The notes beneath the pieces are model-generated. The model searched no databases, was not told where the DNA came from, and saw nothing but the letters and a program-made list of their open reading frames with translations. A stretch of 7,003 bases of DNA, taken from NCBI GenBank assembly GCA_947457715.1, contig CANGXK010000140.1:1-7003 (forward strand), read 5' to 3'. Numbering within the stretch: position 1 is the stretch's first letter; each line of letters opens with the position of its first letter. Shown here in pieces: positions 1 to 5,702 of the stretch. The DNA is from Gemmatimonadota bacterium (GTDB taxonomy: Bacteria; Gemmatimonadota; Gemmatimonadetes; Gemmatimonadales; Gemmatimonadaceae). The translations under genes and the position numbers were made by a program.

Positions 1-2
1 AG

Positions 3-26
3 GACTTCCCCTACGCGGATGTCTGA
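3..26 (+). CDS. possible C-terminal tail of an upstream gene (partial)
   Basis: One reading frame at the left edge gives Asp-Phe-Pro-Tyr-Ala-Asp-Val and then TGA at 24-26. Six of the seven codons end in G or C, as in the real genes of this window. The inverted repeat and the ribosome-binding site of the next gene follow directly, which suits the end of a gene. Eight codons are too few to identify a protein, and two other frames are also open here, so this is only a candidate. Confidence 0.3.
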   Translation, partial: DFPYADV

Positions 27-35
27 CGGTGGTCC

Positions 36-75
36 GTACTGCTTCTGTAGCAGTACCGCATCCGGTACTGCCACA
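36..75. repeat. three-part inverted repeat able to form two mutually exclusive hairpins
   Basis: GTACTGCT (36-43) is the exact reverse complement of AGCAGTAC (49-56), giving an 8-bp stem with a 5-base loop. GCAGTACC (50-57) is also the exact reverse complement of GGTACTGC (64-71), giving a second 8-bp stem with a 6-base loop. The second stem extends by three more pairs (46-48 with 73-75) across one mismatch. The middle arm is shared, so only one hairpin can form at a time. The element sits 13 bases upstream of the ribosome-binding site at 85-91. It has no T-run, so it is a poor intrinsic terminator. It could be an RNA leader switch, an operator of repeated half-sites, or a processing or REP-like hairpin after the upstream gene. 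The sequence does not decide between these. Confidence 0.6.
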
Positions 76-98
76 CGACCCAGCGGGAGGACCCGACG

Positions 99-764
99 AT
101 GCGCTATTCCACGCTTCTTGCCATTGCCCTTGCGACGCTCTCTACCGACGCGGCGGCGCAGCAGGCTCAGCCTCCGATGCGCCTGCCAGCGACGCGCGTG
201 ATCGGCGATACCATGAAGCTCGTATCCGTGCAGAACGACAGGGCGACACCCGTCACCGTGTATCTCGAGGCTGGTGGCATCGACCGCCGCCTCGGTACGG
301 TTGTGGCGGGCGGCGTCGCCACGCTCCAGTTGCCGGCGTGGGCGGTGAACGGCCGCACGGTTCGCCTGCTGGCGCGCCCGGAAGGGGCCGGATTCAGTCT
401 CGCGACGCCGGCGTTCCCGGTGTCCGGCGCCGTGCGCGTGGGTTTGCTCGTACCGCCCAGCGGCGGCGCCAGCATCGACAGTGTCCCCGTGCCGCTGACT
501 GCCGAAGAGCGCGCCAGCACGACGATCACGATCGACAACCCGCGCAACAAGCCGATGACGCTGTTCGCTGAACAGGGTGTGCGCTCGGTCCGCCTCGGCG
601 AGGTGCCGGCCAATACGCAGGCCACGCTCTCGTTCCCGAAGGACCTGATCACGCGCGGCGACGCCATCCGCGTGTTCGTGCGCCCGGCGGGAGGTGCCGA
701 TGTGGCCACGCGCGCTCTGAATTTGAAGACAGGCGATCATATCGCCGTGGAAATCGTCTTCTGA
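99..764 (+). CDS. secreted protein of two tandem beta-rich repeats, function unknown
   Basis: A 221-residue protein. Residues 1-20 form a Sec signal peptide: Arg at position 2, a hydrophobic Leu/Ala core, and a likely cut after the Ala-Ala-Ala at 18-20, before Gln-Gln. The mature part holds two copies of one unit, about residues 42-118 and 143-221, joined by a Pro/Gly/Ser linker. The copies share the same order of features: a V/I-x-V/I-x-N strand, then P-V/M-T-V/L, then a charged Arg-Leu-Gly-x-Val turn, then a strand ending Ala-Thr-Leu, then Arg-Pro with Gly nearby. This alternating pattern suggests a small beta-sandwich exported to the periplasm or cell surface. I know similar short duplicated secreted proteins from Gemmatimonadota, but no function. 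The start is well supported by GGGAGGA at 85-91, seven bases ahead of ATG. No catalytic motif, cysteine pair or lipobox is visible. The role is unassigned. Confidence 0.82.
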   Translation: MRYSTLLAIALATLSTDAAAQQAQPPMRLPATRVIGDTMKLVSVQNDRATPVTVYLEAGGIDRRLGTVVAGGVATLQLPAWAVNGRTVRLLARPEGAGFSLATPAFPVSGAVRVGLLVPPSGGASIDSVPVPLTAEERASTTITIDNPRNKPMTLFAEQGVRSVRLGEVPANTQATLSFPKDLITRGDAIRVFVRPAGGADVATRALNLKTGDHIAVEIVF

Positions 765-790
765 GATCGCCCGGACACCTCAAGGCGCAT

Positions 791-819
791 CGGCCGTGAC
801 CATTCGTGGTCACGGCCTT
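791..819 (+). terminator. UUCG-capped hairpin after the secreted-protein gene
   Basis: GGCCGTGACC (792-801) is the exact reverse complement of GGTCACGGCC (808-817). An extra A-T pair (802/807) closes a TTCG tetraloop, making an 11-bp stem. It starts 27 bases after the stop codon at 764 and before the next start at 865. The tail is TTGGTGCGTGTGT rather than a clean T-run, so termination may be inefficient, or the hairpin may mainly stabilise the transcript end. The stem and loop are seen directly; the terminator role is inferred. Confidence 0.6.
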
Positions 820-864
820 GGTGCGTGTGTCGCCTGACTCGTGCGCCGTGCATAACTTCGGGAC

Positions 865-1659
865 ATGGGAACTGCAGCGGAACACGTCAGAAGTCGCGAG
901 CACCGCGTGCCGGTGCCCGGCGGCAGTGTTTTCGCTCGCGAATGGACCCCCCACGACCGCATTGACGGCGCGTCGCCGGTGGTGCTGCTGCACGACTCGC
1001 TGGGTTCGGTCGAACTATGGCGTGATTTCCCTGTGCTGCTCGCGCGCGCAACGCGGCGCACGGTCATCGCCTACGATCGACTCGGCTTCGGACAGTCCTC
1101 AGCGCGTCACCATCCACCGTCGATGCGCTTTATCGACGAAGAAGCCGAGGTGTACTTCCCGGCTCTTCGCGAGGCGCTGGGGTTCACCGGCTTTTCACTC
1201 GTTGGCCACAGCGTGGGGGGCGGCATGTCCCTTGTGATTGCCGCCACCATGCCGGACTTCTGCGAGCACGTGGTTTCGGAGTCGGCGCAGTCATTTCTCG
1301 AACCGCATACGCTCGATGGCATTCGGGCGGCCAAGGTGCAGTTCGAGAACCCGGCGTATTTCGCGAAGCTTACCCGATTCCACGGCGACAAGGCGCAGTG
1401 GGTGCTGGATGCCTGGACGGAAACCTGGGCGTCACCGGATTTCACCGACTGGAATCTCGACGAATACCTGCACCGCGTGCGATGCCCGGCGCTGGTGATC
1501 CACGGAGACATGGATCAATTCGGATCTGTCGAGTTTCCCCGCCGCATCGTGCGCGGCGTGCGTGGCGGATCGCAACTCGAGATCATCGCAGGCTGCGGCC
1601 ATGTGCCGCATCGCGAGCAGCCTGATCGCATCCTGGCACTGGTCGCCGATTTCCTCTGA
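865..1659 (+). CDS. alpha/beta hydrolase (esterase-like), substrate unknown
   Basis: A 264-residue cytoplasmic protein with no signal peptide and the full layout of the alpha/beta-hydrolase superfamily. The oxyanion-loop segment is His-Asp-Ser-Leu-Gly at 43-47. Tyr-Asp-Arg-Leu-Gly-Phe-Gly at 70-76 follows the third strand. The nucleophile elbow is Gly-His-Ser-Val-Gly at 114-118, with Ser116. The acid is probably Asp217 in His-Gly-Asp-Met-Asp, and the base His246 in Gly-Cys-Gly-His-Val-Pro. A cap region lies roughly between residues 140 and 200. The complete triad and normal length predict an active hydrolase, but the fold does not show whether it cleaves an ester, a lactone, a C-C bond or a carbon-halogen bond. 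No good ribosome-binding site precedes ATG 865; a CATAAC at 851-856 is a weak -10-like match. The in-frame GTG at 841 is followed by TAA, so no earlier start is possible. It is probably monocistronic and converges on the gene ending at 1725. Confidence 0.88.
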   Translation: MGTAAEHVRSREHRVPVPGGSVFAREWTPHDRIDGASPVVLLHDSLGSVELWRDFPVLLARATRRTVIAYDRLGFGQSSARHHPPSMRFIDEEAEVYFPALREALGFTGFSLVGHSVGGGMSLVIAATMPDFCEHVVSESAQSFLEPHTLDGIRAAKVQFENPAYFAKLTRFHGDKAQWVLDAWTETWASPDFTDWNLDEYLHRVRCPALVIHGDMDQFGSVEFPRRIVRGVRGGSQLEIIAGCGHVPHREQPDRILALVADFL

Positions 1660-1724
1660 GAAGGCTCGTGCATGGTGTCCTCTACAGCTGGAGTCGTGCG
1701 CGCAGACGATCGCCGGCTGGGATG

Positions 1725-2378
1725 TCAACGCCGGCCGGCATTTCCCGCGACGCGTAGGTGGTGCTGAAACCATCGCGTCGCAAGCACGGCGACCTGATCC
1801 AGCGCGCCCGGCTCTTCGAACAGATGCGTGGCACCTTGCACGATCTCCATCTGGACGGTACCCGACATTGCCAGCGCCGCCCGCTGGTTGAGTGCGATCA
1901 CCTCGGTGTCGAAAGCGCCGACGATCAGCAGCGTAGGCGCCAGCACCCGTAGCAGTGCTTCGCCGGCCAGATCCGGGCGACCGCCGCGCGAGACGACGGC
2001 CTTCACGGCGGCCGGCCGCTCGGCCGCCGCCATCAGGGCGGCGGCGGCCCCCGTACTGGCGCCGAAGCAGCCGATCGGCAGATGTCGTACCTCCTCGGCC
2101 GCCGACGCCCAGTCCACCGCCGCGATCAATCGCGACGCAAGGAGGGGAATGTCGAAGCGAAGGGCTCCCGTGATTTCATCGGTCGCCGCTTCCTCCGGCG
2201 TCAGCAGGTCGAACCGCAGCGTGGCCAGCCCCGCGGTCTGCAGCGTGTCCGCCACCGCGAGGTTGCGCGGACTGCGCCGGCTGCTGCCACTGCCGTGCGC
2301 GAAGATCACGAGTCCGATCGCCTTCGGGGGAATTTGCAGGTCCCCGATCAGCGAGATGTCGGTAGTGTCGATGTGCAT
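1725..2378 (-). CDS. dienelactone hydrolase-like serine hydrolase
   Basis: A 217-residue single-domain alpha/beta hydrolase of the dienelactone-hydrolase-like type. After the first strands comes the oxyanion segment Phe-Ala-His-Gly-Ser-Gly-Ser-Ser (26-33), followed by an Arg-rich stretch with Arg-Asn-Leu. The nucleophile elbow is Gly-Ala-Ser-Thr-Gly (106-110, Ser108). The acid is Asp157 in Gly-Ala-Phe-Asp, and the base His185 in Gly-Ala-Thr-His-Leu-Phe-Glu-Glu-Pro. The nucleophile here is Ser, where classical chlorocatechol-pathway dienelactone hydrolases use Cys, so dienelactone is unlikely to be the natural substrate. The gene starts 4 bases after the stop of the PRPP synthetase homologue. 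Its ribosome-binding site (GAGGG, complement of 2386-2390) overlaps that stop region, so the two are almost certainly cotranscribed. This same domain is found fused to COG1926 phosphoribosyltransferases in other bacteria, which matches the third gene of the cluster. Substrate unknown. Confidence 0.87.
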   Translation of the reverse strand: MHIDTTDISLIGDLQIPPKAIGLVIFAHGSGSSRRSPRNLAVADTLQTAGLATLRFDLLTPEEAATDEITGALRFDIPLLASRLIAAVDWASAAEEVRHLPIGCFGASTGAAAALMAAAERPAAVKAVVSRGGRPDLAGEALLRVLAPTLLIVGAFDTEVIALNQRAALAMSGTVQMEIVQGATHLFEEPGALDQVAVLATRWFQHHLRVAGNAGRR

Positions 2379-2382
2379 GGAG

Positions 2383-3375
2383 CTACCCTCGGTTCAGTTC
2401 GCGCAGTGACCCGCCATCGAGCAGATGACGGATCGCATCCGCCAGCAGTGGCGCCACGCTGACCACCTCGATGTCGAGTCGTGGGCCTCCCGGCGGATTG
2501 CCGAGGAGCGGAATCGCGATGCTGTCCGTGACCAGGAGTCGTGAGACGCCGGCGTCGGTGAGGCGTTCGCGCGCCCCCGGGGCGAATACCGCATGCGACG
2601 CGGCCACGATGATGTCCGTCTGGGCACCCGCCGCGCGCACCGCGCGCGCCGCCTCGGCGATCGTGCCGCCGGTACTGATCATGTCGTCCACGATGATGCA
2701 CCGACGGTCGTGGACGTCGCCGATCACGCGGGTGACGCGCACTTCCGTCCCCCCCAAGCGCTGCTTGTGGCACGCCGCCACGGGCACGCCGAGCCGGCCG
2801 GCGAAGCGGTTGGCGAGGCGGACCGCGCCTTGATCGGGGGCGACGAGCACCGCGCCCTCCGGCATCGCGGCGGCGAGCATGGCCGACAGGAGCGGCACCG
2901 CGCTCAGGTGATCGACCGCCACCCGGAAAAAGCCCTCGAGCGCTGGCGTGTGCACATCGAGCACGATCACGTGCGAGACACCGCTCGTCTCGAGCAACTC
3001 GGCGGCAAGGCGCGCCATGATCGGTGTGCGCCGACCGTCGCGCCGATCGGAGCGCGCGTATCCGAAGTACGGCATGATGGCGACGATGCGTGCAGCATTT
3101 GCCCGCCGGCAGGCATCGGCGATCGCCAGCAACTCGACCAGATGGTCGTTCACCGGCGCCGCCGTGGCGGCGAGCAGAATCACGTCGCGCCCACGCACCG
3201 ATTCATCAATCTGGACGGACACTTCGCCGTCGGGGAATCGTTCGCTCACACACGCACCGAAGGAGATCCCGAGATCGCGCTCGAGATCGCTCTCGATCGC
3301 ACTGGCGAGATGCCGGCTGCCGGATCCGGCCAGCAACACGGGGTGGGTCGAGGCCGTGCCGTTCACGCTCTCCAT
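2383..3375 (-). CDS. ribose-phosphate pyrophosphokinase (PRPP synthetase) homologue, probable paralogue
   Basis: A 330-residue cytosolic protein matching the PRPP synthetase family, which makes 5-phosphoribosyl-1-diphosphate from ribose 5-phosphate and ATP. Two phosphoribosyltransferase-fold halves are visible. The N-terminal half has Phe-Pro-Asp-Gly-Glu (47-51), Glu-Ser-Val-Arg-Gly (58-62) and Pro-Tyr-Phe-Gly-Tyr-Ala-Arg-Ser-Asp-Arg (102-111). Asp-Val-His (140-142) replaces the usual Asp-Leu-His. The PRPP loop is Val-Asp-Asp-Met-Ile-Ser-Thr-Gly-Gly-Thr (229-238). The catalytic flexible loop, usually Lys-Arg-Arg-Pro, reads Lys-Gln-Arg-Leu-Gly (204-208), so the catalytic Lys and the second Arg remain. 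The Ser-Pro-Asp-Ile-Gly-Gly motif is changed to Ala-Pro-Asp-Gln-Gly-Ala (179-184). These changes and the gene context suggest a specialised paralogue rather than the housekeeping enzyme, so no symbol is given. ATG 3375 has a strong GGAGGA 5 bases upstream (complement of 3380-3385). The 147 bases separating it from the preceding gene could hold its own promoter, though I see no clear one. Confidence 0.88.
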   Translation of the reverse strand: MESVNGTASTHPVLLAGSGSRHLASAIESDLERDLGISFGACVSERFPDGEVSVQIDESVRGRDVILLAATAAPVNDHLVELLAIADACRRANAARIVAIMPYFGYARSDRRDGRRTPIMARLAAELLETSGVSHVIVLDVHTPALEGFFRVAVDHLSAVPLLSAMLAAAMPEGAVLVAPDQGAVRLANRFAGRLGVPVAACHKQRLGGTEVRVTRVIGDVHDRRCIIVDDMISTGGTIAEAARAVRAAGAQTDIIVAASHAVFAPGARERLTDAGVSRLLVTDSIAIPLLGNPPGGPRLDIEVVSVAPLLADAIRHLLDGGSLRELNRG

Positions 3376-3522
3376 GCCTTCCTCCGGTGGGACGCGGTGT
3401 GACCAATAGCCTGCACCGGCAAATCGCTGCGCGCCGTCTGTAATCGCCCGTCGTGGTGTGGGGTGGATTGCGGGTGGTGTCCGCGCGCGGCCCAGCGCCT
3501 TGTCCGGCGAGGACTGTTTCCG
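3376..3522. other. intergenic gap inside the minus-strand cluster
   Basis: These 147 bases lie between the phosphoribosyltransferase stop and the PRPP synthetase start. Apart from the ribosome-binding site next to the start, the only structures I see are a 4-bp stem (GTCC 3502-3505 with GGAC 3511-3514) and the self-complementary CCGCGCGCGG at 3481-3490. Neither is a convincing terminator. No clear -35/-10 pair was found on the minus strand. Cotranscription of all three genes is therefore possible but not shown. Confidence 0.4.
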
Positions 3523-4212
3523 TCATGGGCTCGAAGGCCTGCATGGCGAAGTCTGCGCGCCACCCGAGCGGCGGGATCGCGCGAGCTCGAGCGTTTGCCG
3601 GACGGCATCGTCTGAAAGTTGCGGAAAGCTCTGGTACCACGCGCCGATGGCAAGGAGATCGGCGGGGATACTCACCGCCACCAACTCATGTACATCGCGT
3701 CGGAGGTCTTCCGCGACGGAGTCTTGCACCACCGGTACCGCCAGTACGATCGACTCCGGTTTCTGGGCGCGCACCACTTCGATCGCCGCGCGCACCGTCG
3801 CACCCGTGGCGATCCCGTCATCGACGAGGATGACCGTCCGCCCCGCGAGCACGGGAGCCGGGCGCCCGCCGCGATACAAGCGCTCGCGACGTTCCAGTTC
3901 GGCCTGCTGTGCAGTGGTCGCTTCGTCGAGCGCGTCCTGCGTGATGCCCATGCCCAACATGATATCGCTGTTGAGCACCCGGACTCCGCCGGTGCCGATG
4001 GCCCCCATCGCCAACTCCTCATGCCACGGTACGCCGAGCTTGCGCACGTTCAGGATATCGAGTGGAGCGCCAAGTGCGCACGCGACTTCGTAGGCGACCG
4101 GCAGCCCCCCTCGGGGAAGCCCGAGCACGATGGCGTTCCGGCCACGCAAATGCTCAAGCTTCGCGGCGAGCTCTCGGCCGGCGCTCGTGCGGTCGGCAAA
4201 TTGCCGGTGCAT
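3523..4212 (-). CDS. COG1926-type predicted phosphoribosyltransferase
   Basis: A 229-residue cytosolic protein of the COG1926 group of type I phosphoribosyltransferases. It opens with Phe-Ala-Asp-Arg-Thr-Ser-Ala-Gly-Arg-Glu-Leu (5-15), the usual start of the group. Next come Gly-Leu-Pro-Arg-Gly-Gly (31-36) and a Pro-Leu-Asp...Arg-Lys-Leu-Gly block ending in His-Glu-Glu-Leu-Ala-Met-Gly (about 50-70). The PRPP-binding loop is Val-Asp-Asp-Gly-Ile-Ala-Thr-Gly-Ala-Thr (130-139). An Ala/Glu/Arg-rich helix at about 95-110 precedes that loop. The C-terminus has Trp-Tyr-Gln-Ser-Phe-Pro-Gln, also typical. The acceptor base or other substrate of this group is not established. The frame is open up to 4395, but the added residues are Arg-rich and unlike the family. 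Two in-frame ATGs remain, 4218 and 4212. The AGGAG at 4221-4225 (complement) is 8 bases from 4212 and only 2 from 4218, so 4212 is preferred. It is first gene of the minus-strand cluster. Confidence 0.88.
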   Translation of the reverse strand: MHRQFADRTSAGRELAAKLEHLRGRNAIVLGLPRGGLPVAYEVACALGAPLDILNVRKLGVPWHEELAMGAIGTGGVRVLNSDIMLGMGITQDALDEATTAQQAELERRERLYRGGRPAPVLAGRTVILVDDGIATGATVRAAIEVVRAQKPESIVLAVPVVQDSVAEDLRRDVHELVAVSIPADLLAIGAWYQSFPQLSDDAVRQTLELARSRRSGGAQTSPCRPSSP

Positions 4213-4421
4213 CACCATGTCTCCTGTGCTCAACGAGTGCTGTGAAAGCCGGTGAACGCGTGCCTTCCGCGTCCCAATGTCGCGAGGCGCGGTCCGTTGG
4301 CCATCAGGTGACGCCCGACGCGGCCTTGCCCGCAGCGGCCGGCACCGGCATCGTGCGGGATGCCGGGTCGGACTGCCGTCCCGCTCTGTGTGCACACCTC
4401 CAACGACCGCGGCCGACCACT
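4213..4421. other. divergent intergenic region with hairpin and palindrome
   Basis: These 209 bases lie between the minus-strand phosphoribosyltransferase and the plus-strand gene at 4422, so promoters for both should lie here. Two symmetric elements are visible. CCGGCATC (4345-4352) and GATGCCGG (4359-4366) form a perfect 8-bp stem with a 6-base loop. GTGTGCACAC (4388-4397) is a perfect 10-base palindrome, 24 bases ahead of ATG 4422, and could be an operator. I could not identify a convincing -35/-10 pair on either strand, and no run of sequence looks coding. Confidence 0.45.
4220..4225 (-). promoter_or_regulatory. ribosome-binding site that decides the phosphoribosyltransferase start
   Basis: The minus strand reads AGGAGA here. 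It lies 8 bases ahead of the ATG at 4212 but only 2 bases ahead of the in-frame ATG at 4218. Normal spacing therefore favours the downstream ATG and removes two residues from the N-terminus. Confidence 0.6.
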
Positions 4422-4871
4422 ATGCACGTCACACTCGATGAAATCACCCCCGGCCTCGTGGTGCGTCTCGACACCACGGCGGTACGCACGCTTGGTGGGA
4501 GTCAGACGAACGCGGTGCTCGGGCCGGAGGGCGACCGCGCGGTCGTCGGGTCGCATGACTTCTTGGTCGTGGGCCTTGATGTGGCGACGGCTCGCTGCAC
4601 AGCAGTCCCGCTGTTCGCGAAGACGGCGGTGGGCAATCAGCCGCTGGAAAACGGCAAGAAGTCGGGACTCGAGGACCAATGGATCGAGACGGAAACGTTC
4701 TTCTCCCGTTGGCAGCACTGGCGCTTGCCGCTCGCCACAATCGTCGCCGCGTCGGGGGAAGACATGGCCACGACGCAAACGCGGCGACGTTATGCCGCCG
4801 CCGACCGCTCGGCGCTCGACGACATCAAGAACTGGGAAGGTCGCAATCGCGCGGCCTATCGAGACGCGTGA
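4422..4871 (+). CDS. hypothetical protein, 149 residues
   Basis: I do not recognise this protein with certainty. It begins with a short beta-rich region: Ile-Thr-Pro-Gly-Leu-Val-Val-Arg-Leu-Asp (8-17), then Ser-His-Asp-Phe-Leu-Val-Val-Gly-Leu-Asp (44-53) and Cys-Thr-Ala-Val-Pro-Leu-Phe (59-65). This order recalls small SH3-like barrels such as the PemK/MazF fold, but that is only a resemblance in strand pattern. A Trp-rich middle (Trp87, Trp97, Trp100) and a polar, Arg-rich helical C-terminus follow. There is no signal peptide or membrane segment. ATG 4422 is the first in-frame ATG that gives a plausible N-terminus; upstream the frame stays open but reads as non-coding. No clear ribosome-binding site precedes it. 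The stop TGA at 4869-4871 is directly followed, in the same frame, by the DUF1275 reading frame. Coding is supported by the strand-like hydrophobic pattern and codon use, not by homology. Confidence 0.6.
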   Translation: MHVTLDEITPGLVVRLDTTAVRTLGGSQTNAVLGPEGDRAVVGSHDFLVVGLDVATARCTAVPLFAKTAVGNQPLENGKKSGLEDQWIETETFFSRWQHWRLPLATIVAASGEDMATTQTRRRYAAADRSALDDIKNWEGRNRAAYRDA

Positions 4872-5525
4872 CACGCGAGAGGCCGCGCTTTTGTCGCAGG
4901 CGCCACGAACGCCGGTGCGTTCCTCGCCGTCTCGCAGTACACGTCGCACATGACGGGCATCGTCTCCTCGATGGTCGGCGCGCTGGTGGCCTTTACGCTG
5001 GGAGCGGCGACGACGTCGCTGATGGTGAACTACGCGCACCGGCGCGGATTGAGCAGTGCCTTCGCGCTGCCGCTGCTGGTCGAAGCGGCGCTCCTGCTGC
5101 TGTTCGGTGTCCTCGGCGCGCGCCTCGAGTTGATCCATAGCATGTTCGTCCCCGCCACGGTGAGTCTGCTCTGCTACATGATGGGGCTGCAAAATGCCGT
5201 GATCACGAAAATCTCCAAGTCGGAGATCCGGACGACCCACGTGACCGGTATCGTGACCGATATTGGGATCGAGCTTGGCAAGTACGTCTACGTCAATCGG
5301 CATCCGCGAGCCGGGCTCACGAGGGTGACCGCCGATCGCCGGCGCATGCGCATGCTCGTGCTGCTGCTCGGTGCATTTTGGGGCGGGGGCGTGATCGGGG
5401 CGGTCGGCTTCCGCGCCATCGGGTACAGCACCACCCTGCCGCTGGCGCTGGTGTTGCTCACGCTGGCCGCCGTTCCCGCCGTCGACGACGTGCGCAGCGT
5501 GTTGCGAGTCGACCGCAACAGCTGA
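4872..5525 (+). pseudogene. DUF1275 (YoaK-type) membrane protein gene, start lost and internal segment missing
   Basis: The frame encodes clear DUF1275 sequence. The conserved N-terminal stretch Ala-Phe-Val-Ala-Gly-Ala-Thr-Asn-Ala-Gly begins at 4887 and continues to Thr-Ser-His-Met-Thr-Gly. Further on come Met-Gly-Leu-Gln-Asn-Ala-Val-Ile-Thr-Lys and His-Val-Thr-Gly-Ile-Val-Thr-Asp-Ile-Gly (5181-5270), then hydrophobic C-terminal helices ending Val-Pro-Ala-Val-Asp-Asp. However, no ATG, GTG or TTG occurs in frame between the TGA at 4869-4871 and ATG 4950. The family's first 20-30 residues are also absent. After Ile-Val-Ser-Ser-Met (ending 4973) the text jumps to Val-Gly-Ala-Leu-Val-Ala-Phe. From my memory of the family, about 15-20 residues normally lie between these. 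The rest has no stop or frameshift. A product from ATG 4950 (191 residues) is possible, but no ribosome-binding site precedes it and it would lack the conserved first helix. A recently damaged gene fits best; a live shortened protein or a sequencing/assembly error cannot be excluded. Confidence 0.65.
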
Positions 5526-5702
5526 CTCCGCGATCCGTGACCATCCGTGCCGAGTTGCGCCAATCCGCGGCAAAGCCGTCAGTTCCCCAACGCACACCGA
5601 ACCGGAGGGCTCCCCACAGCGGCGTTCGACCCGCACATTGAATCATGGCGGTCTCTGCCGCCCCCAGATCGTCCGCTTCGTCTTCATTCCCGACACCGCG
5701 TT
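5526..5702. other. intergenic region before the peptidase gene
   Basis: These 177 bases separate the DUF1275 remnant from the peptidase start. The only clear structure is a 5-bp stem, GGCGG (5647-5651) with CCGCC (5658-5662), without a T-run. A TTGAAT at 5638-5643 is -35-like, but I see no matching -10. Several frames are open here by chance of high GC; none looks coding. Confidence 0.4.

Noticed and set aside
29..571. Plus-strand and minus-strand frames overlapping the secreted-protein gene
   Set aside because: Arg/Pro-rich translations without a domain. The frame at 99 has a strong ribosome-binding site, a signal peptide and an internal repeat.
791..864. Promoter for the hydrolase gene at 865
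   Set aside because: CATAAC at 851-856 is a fair -10 match, but no -35 lies at normal spacing, so it is only noted in the gene entry.
1660..1724. Shared terminator between the convergent hydrolase genes
   Set aside because: Only a GCCGGC repeat (1712-1717 and 1730-1735), itself palindromic, with a 12-base gap and no T-run. Not enough for a terminator call.
2593..3402. Plus-strand open frame (269 codons) opposite the PRPP synthetase gene
   Set aside because: Its translation is Arg/His/Ala-rich with no motif, while the minus strand shows complete PRPP synthetase signatures.
4213..4395. N-terminal extension of the phosphoribosyltransferase to the ATG at 4395
   Set aside because: The 61 added residues are Arg/Pro-rich and unlike the family, and the ribosome-binding site at 4220-4225 supports the ATG at 4212.
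4230..5636. Long minus-strand open frame (468 codons) across the unknown gene and DUF1275 remnant
   Set aside because: Its translation is Gln/His/Arg/Gly-rich with no family motif, and it runs antisense to clear DUF1275 sequence. It is a high-GC shadow.
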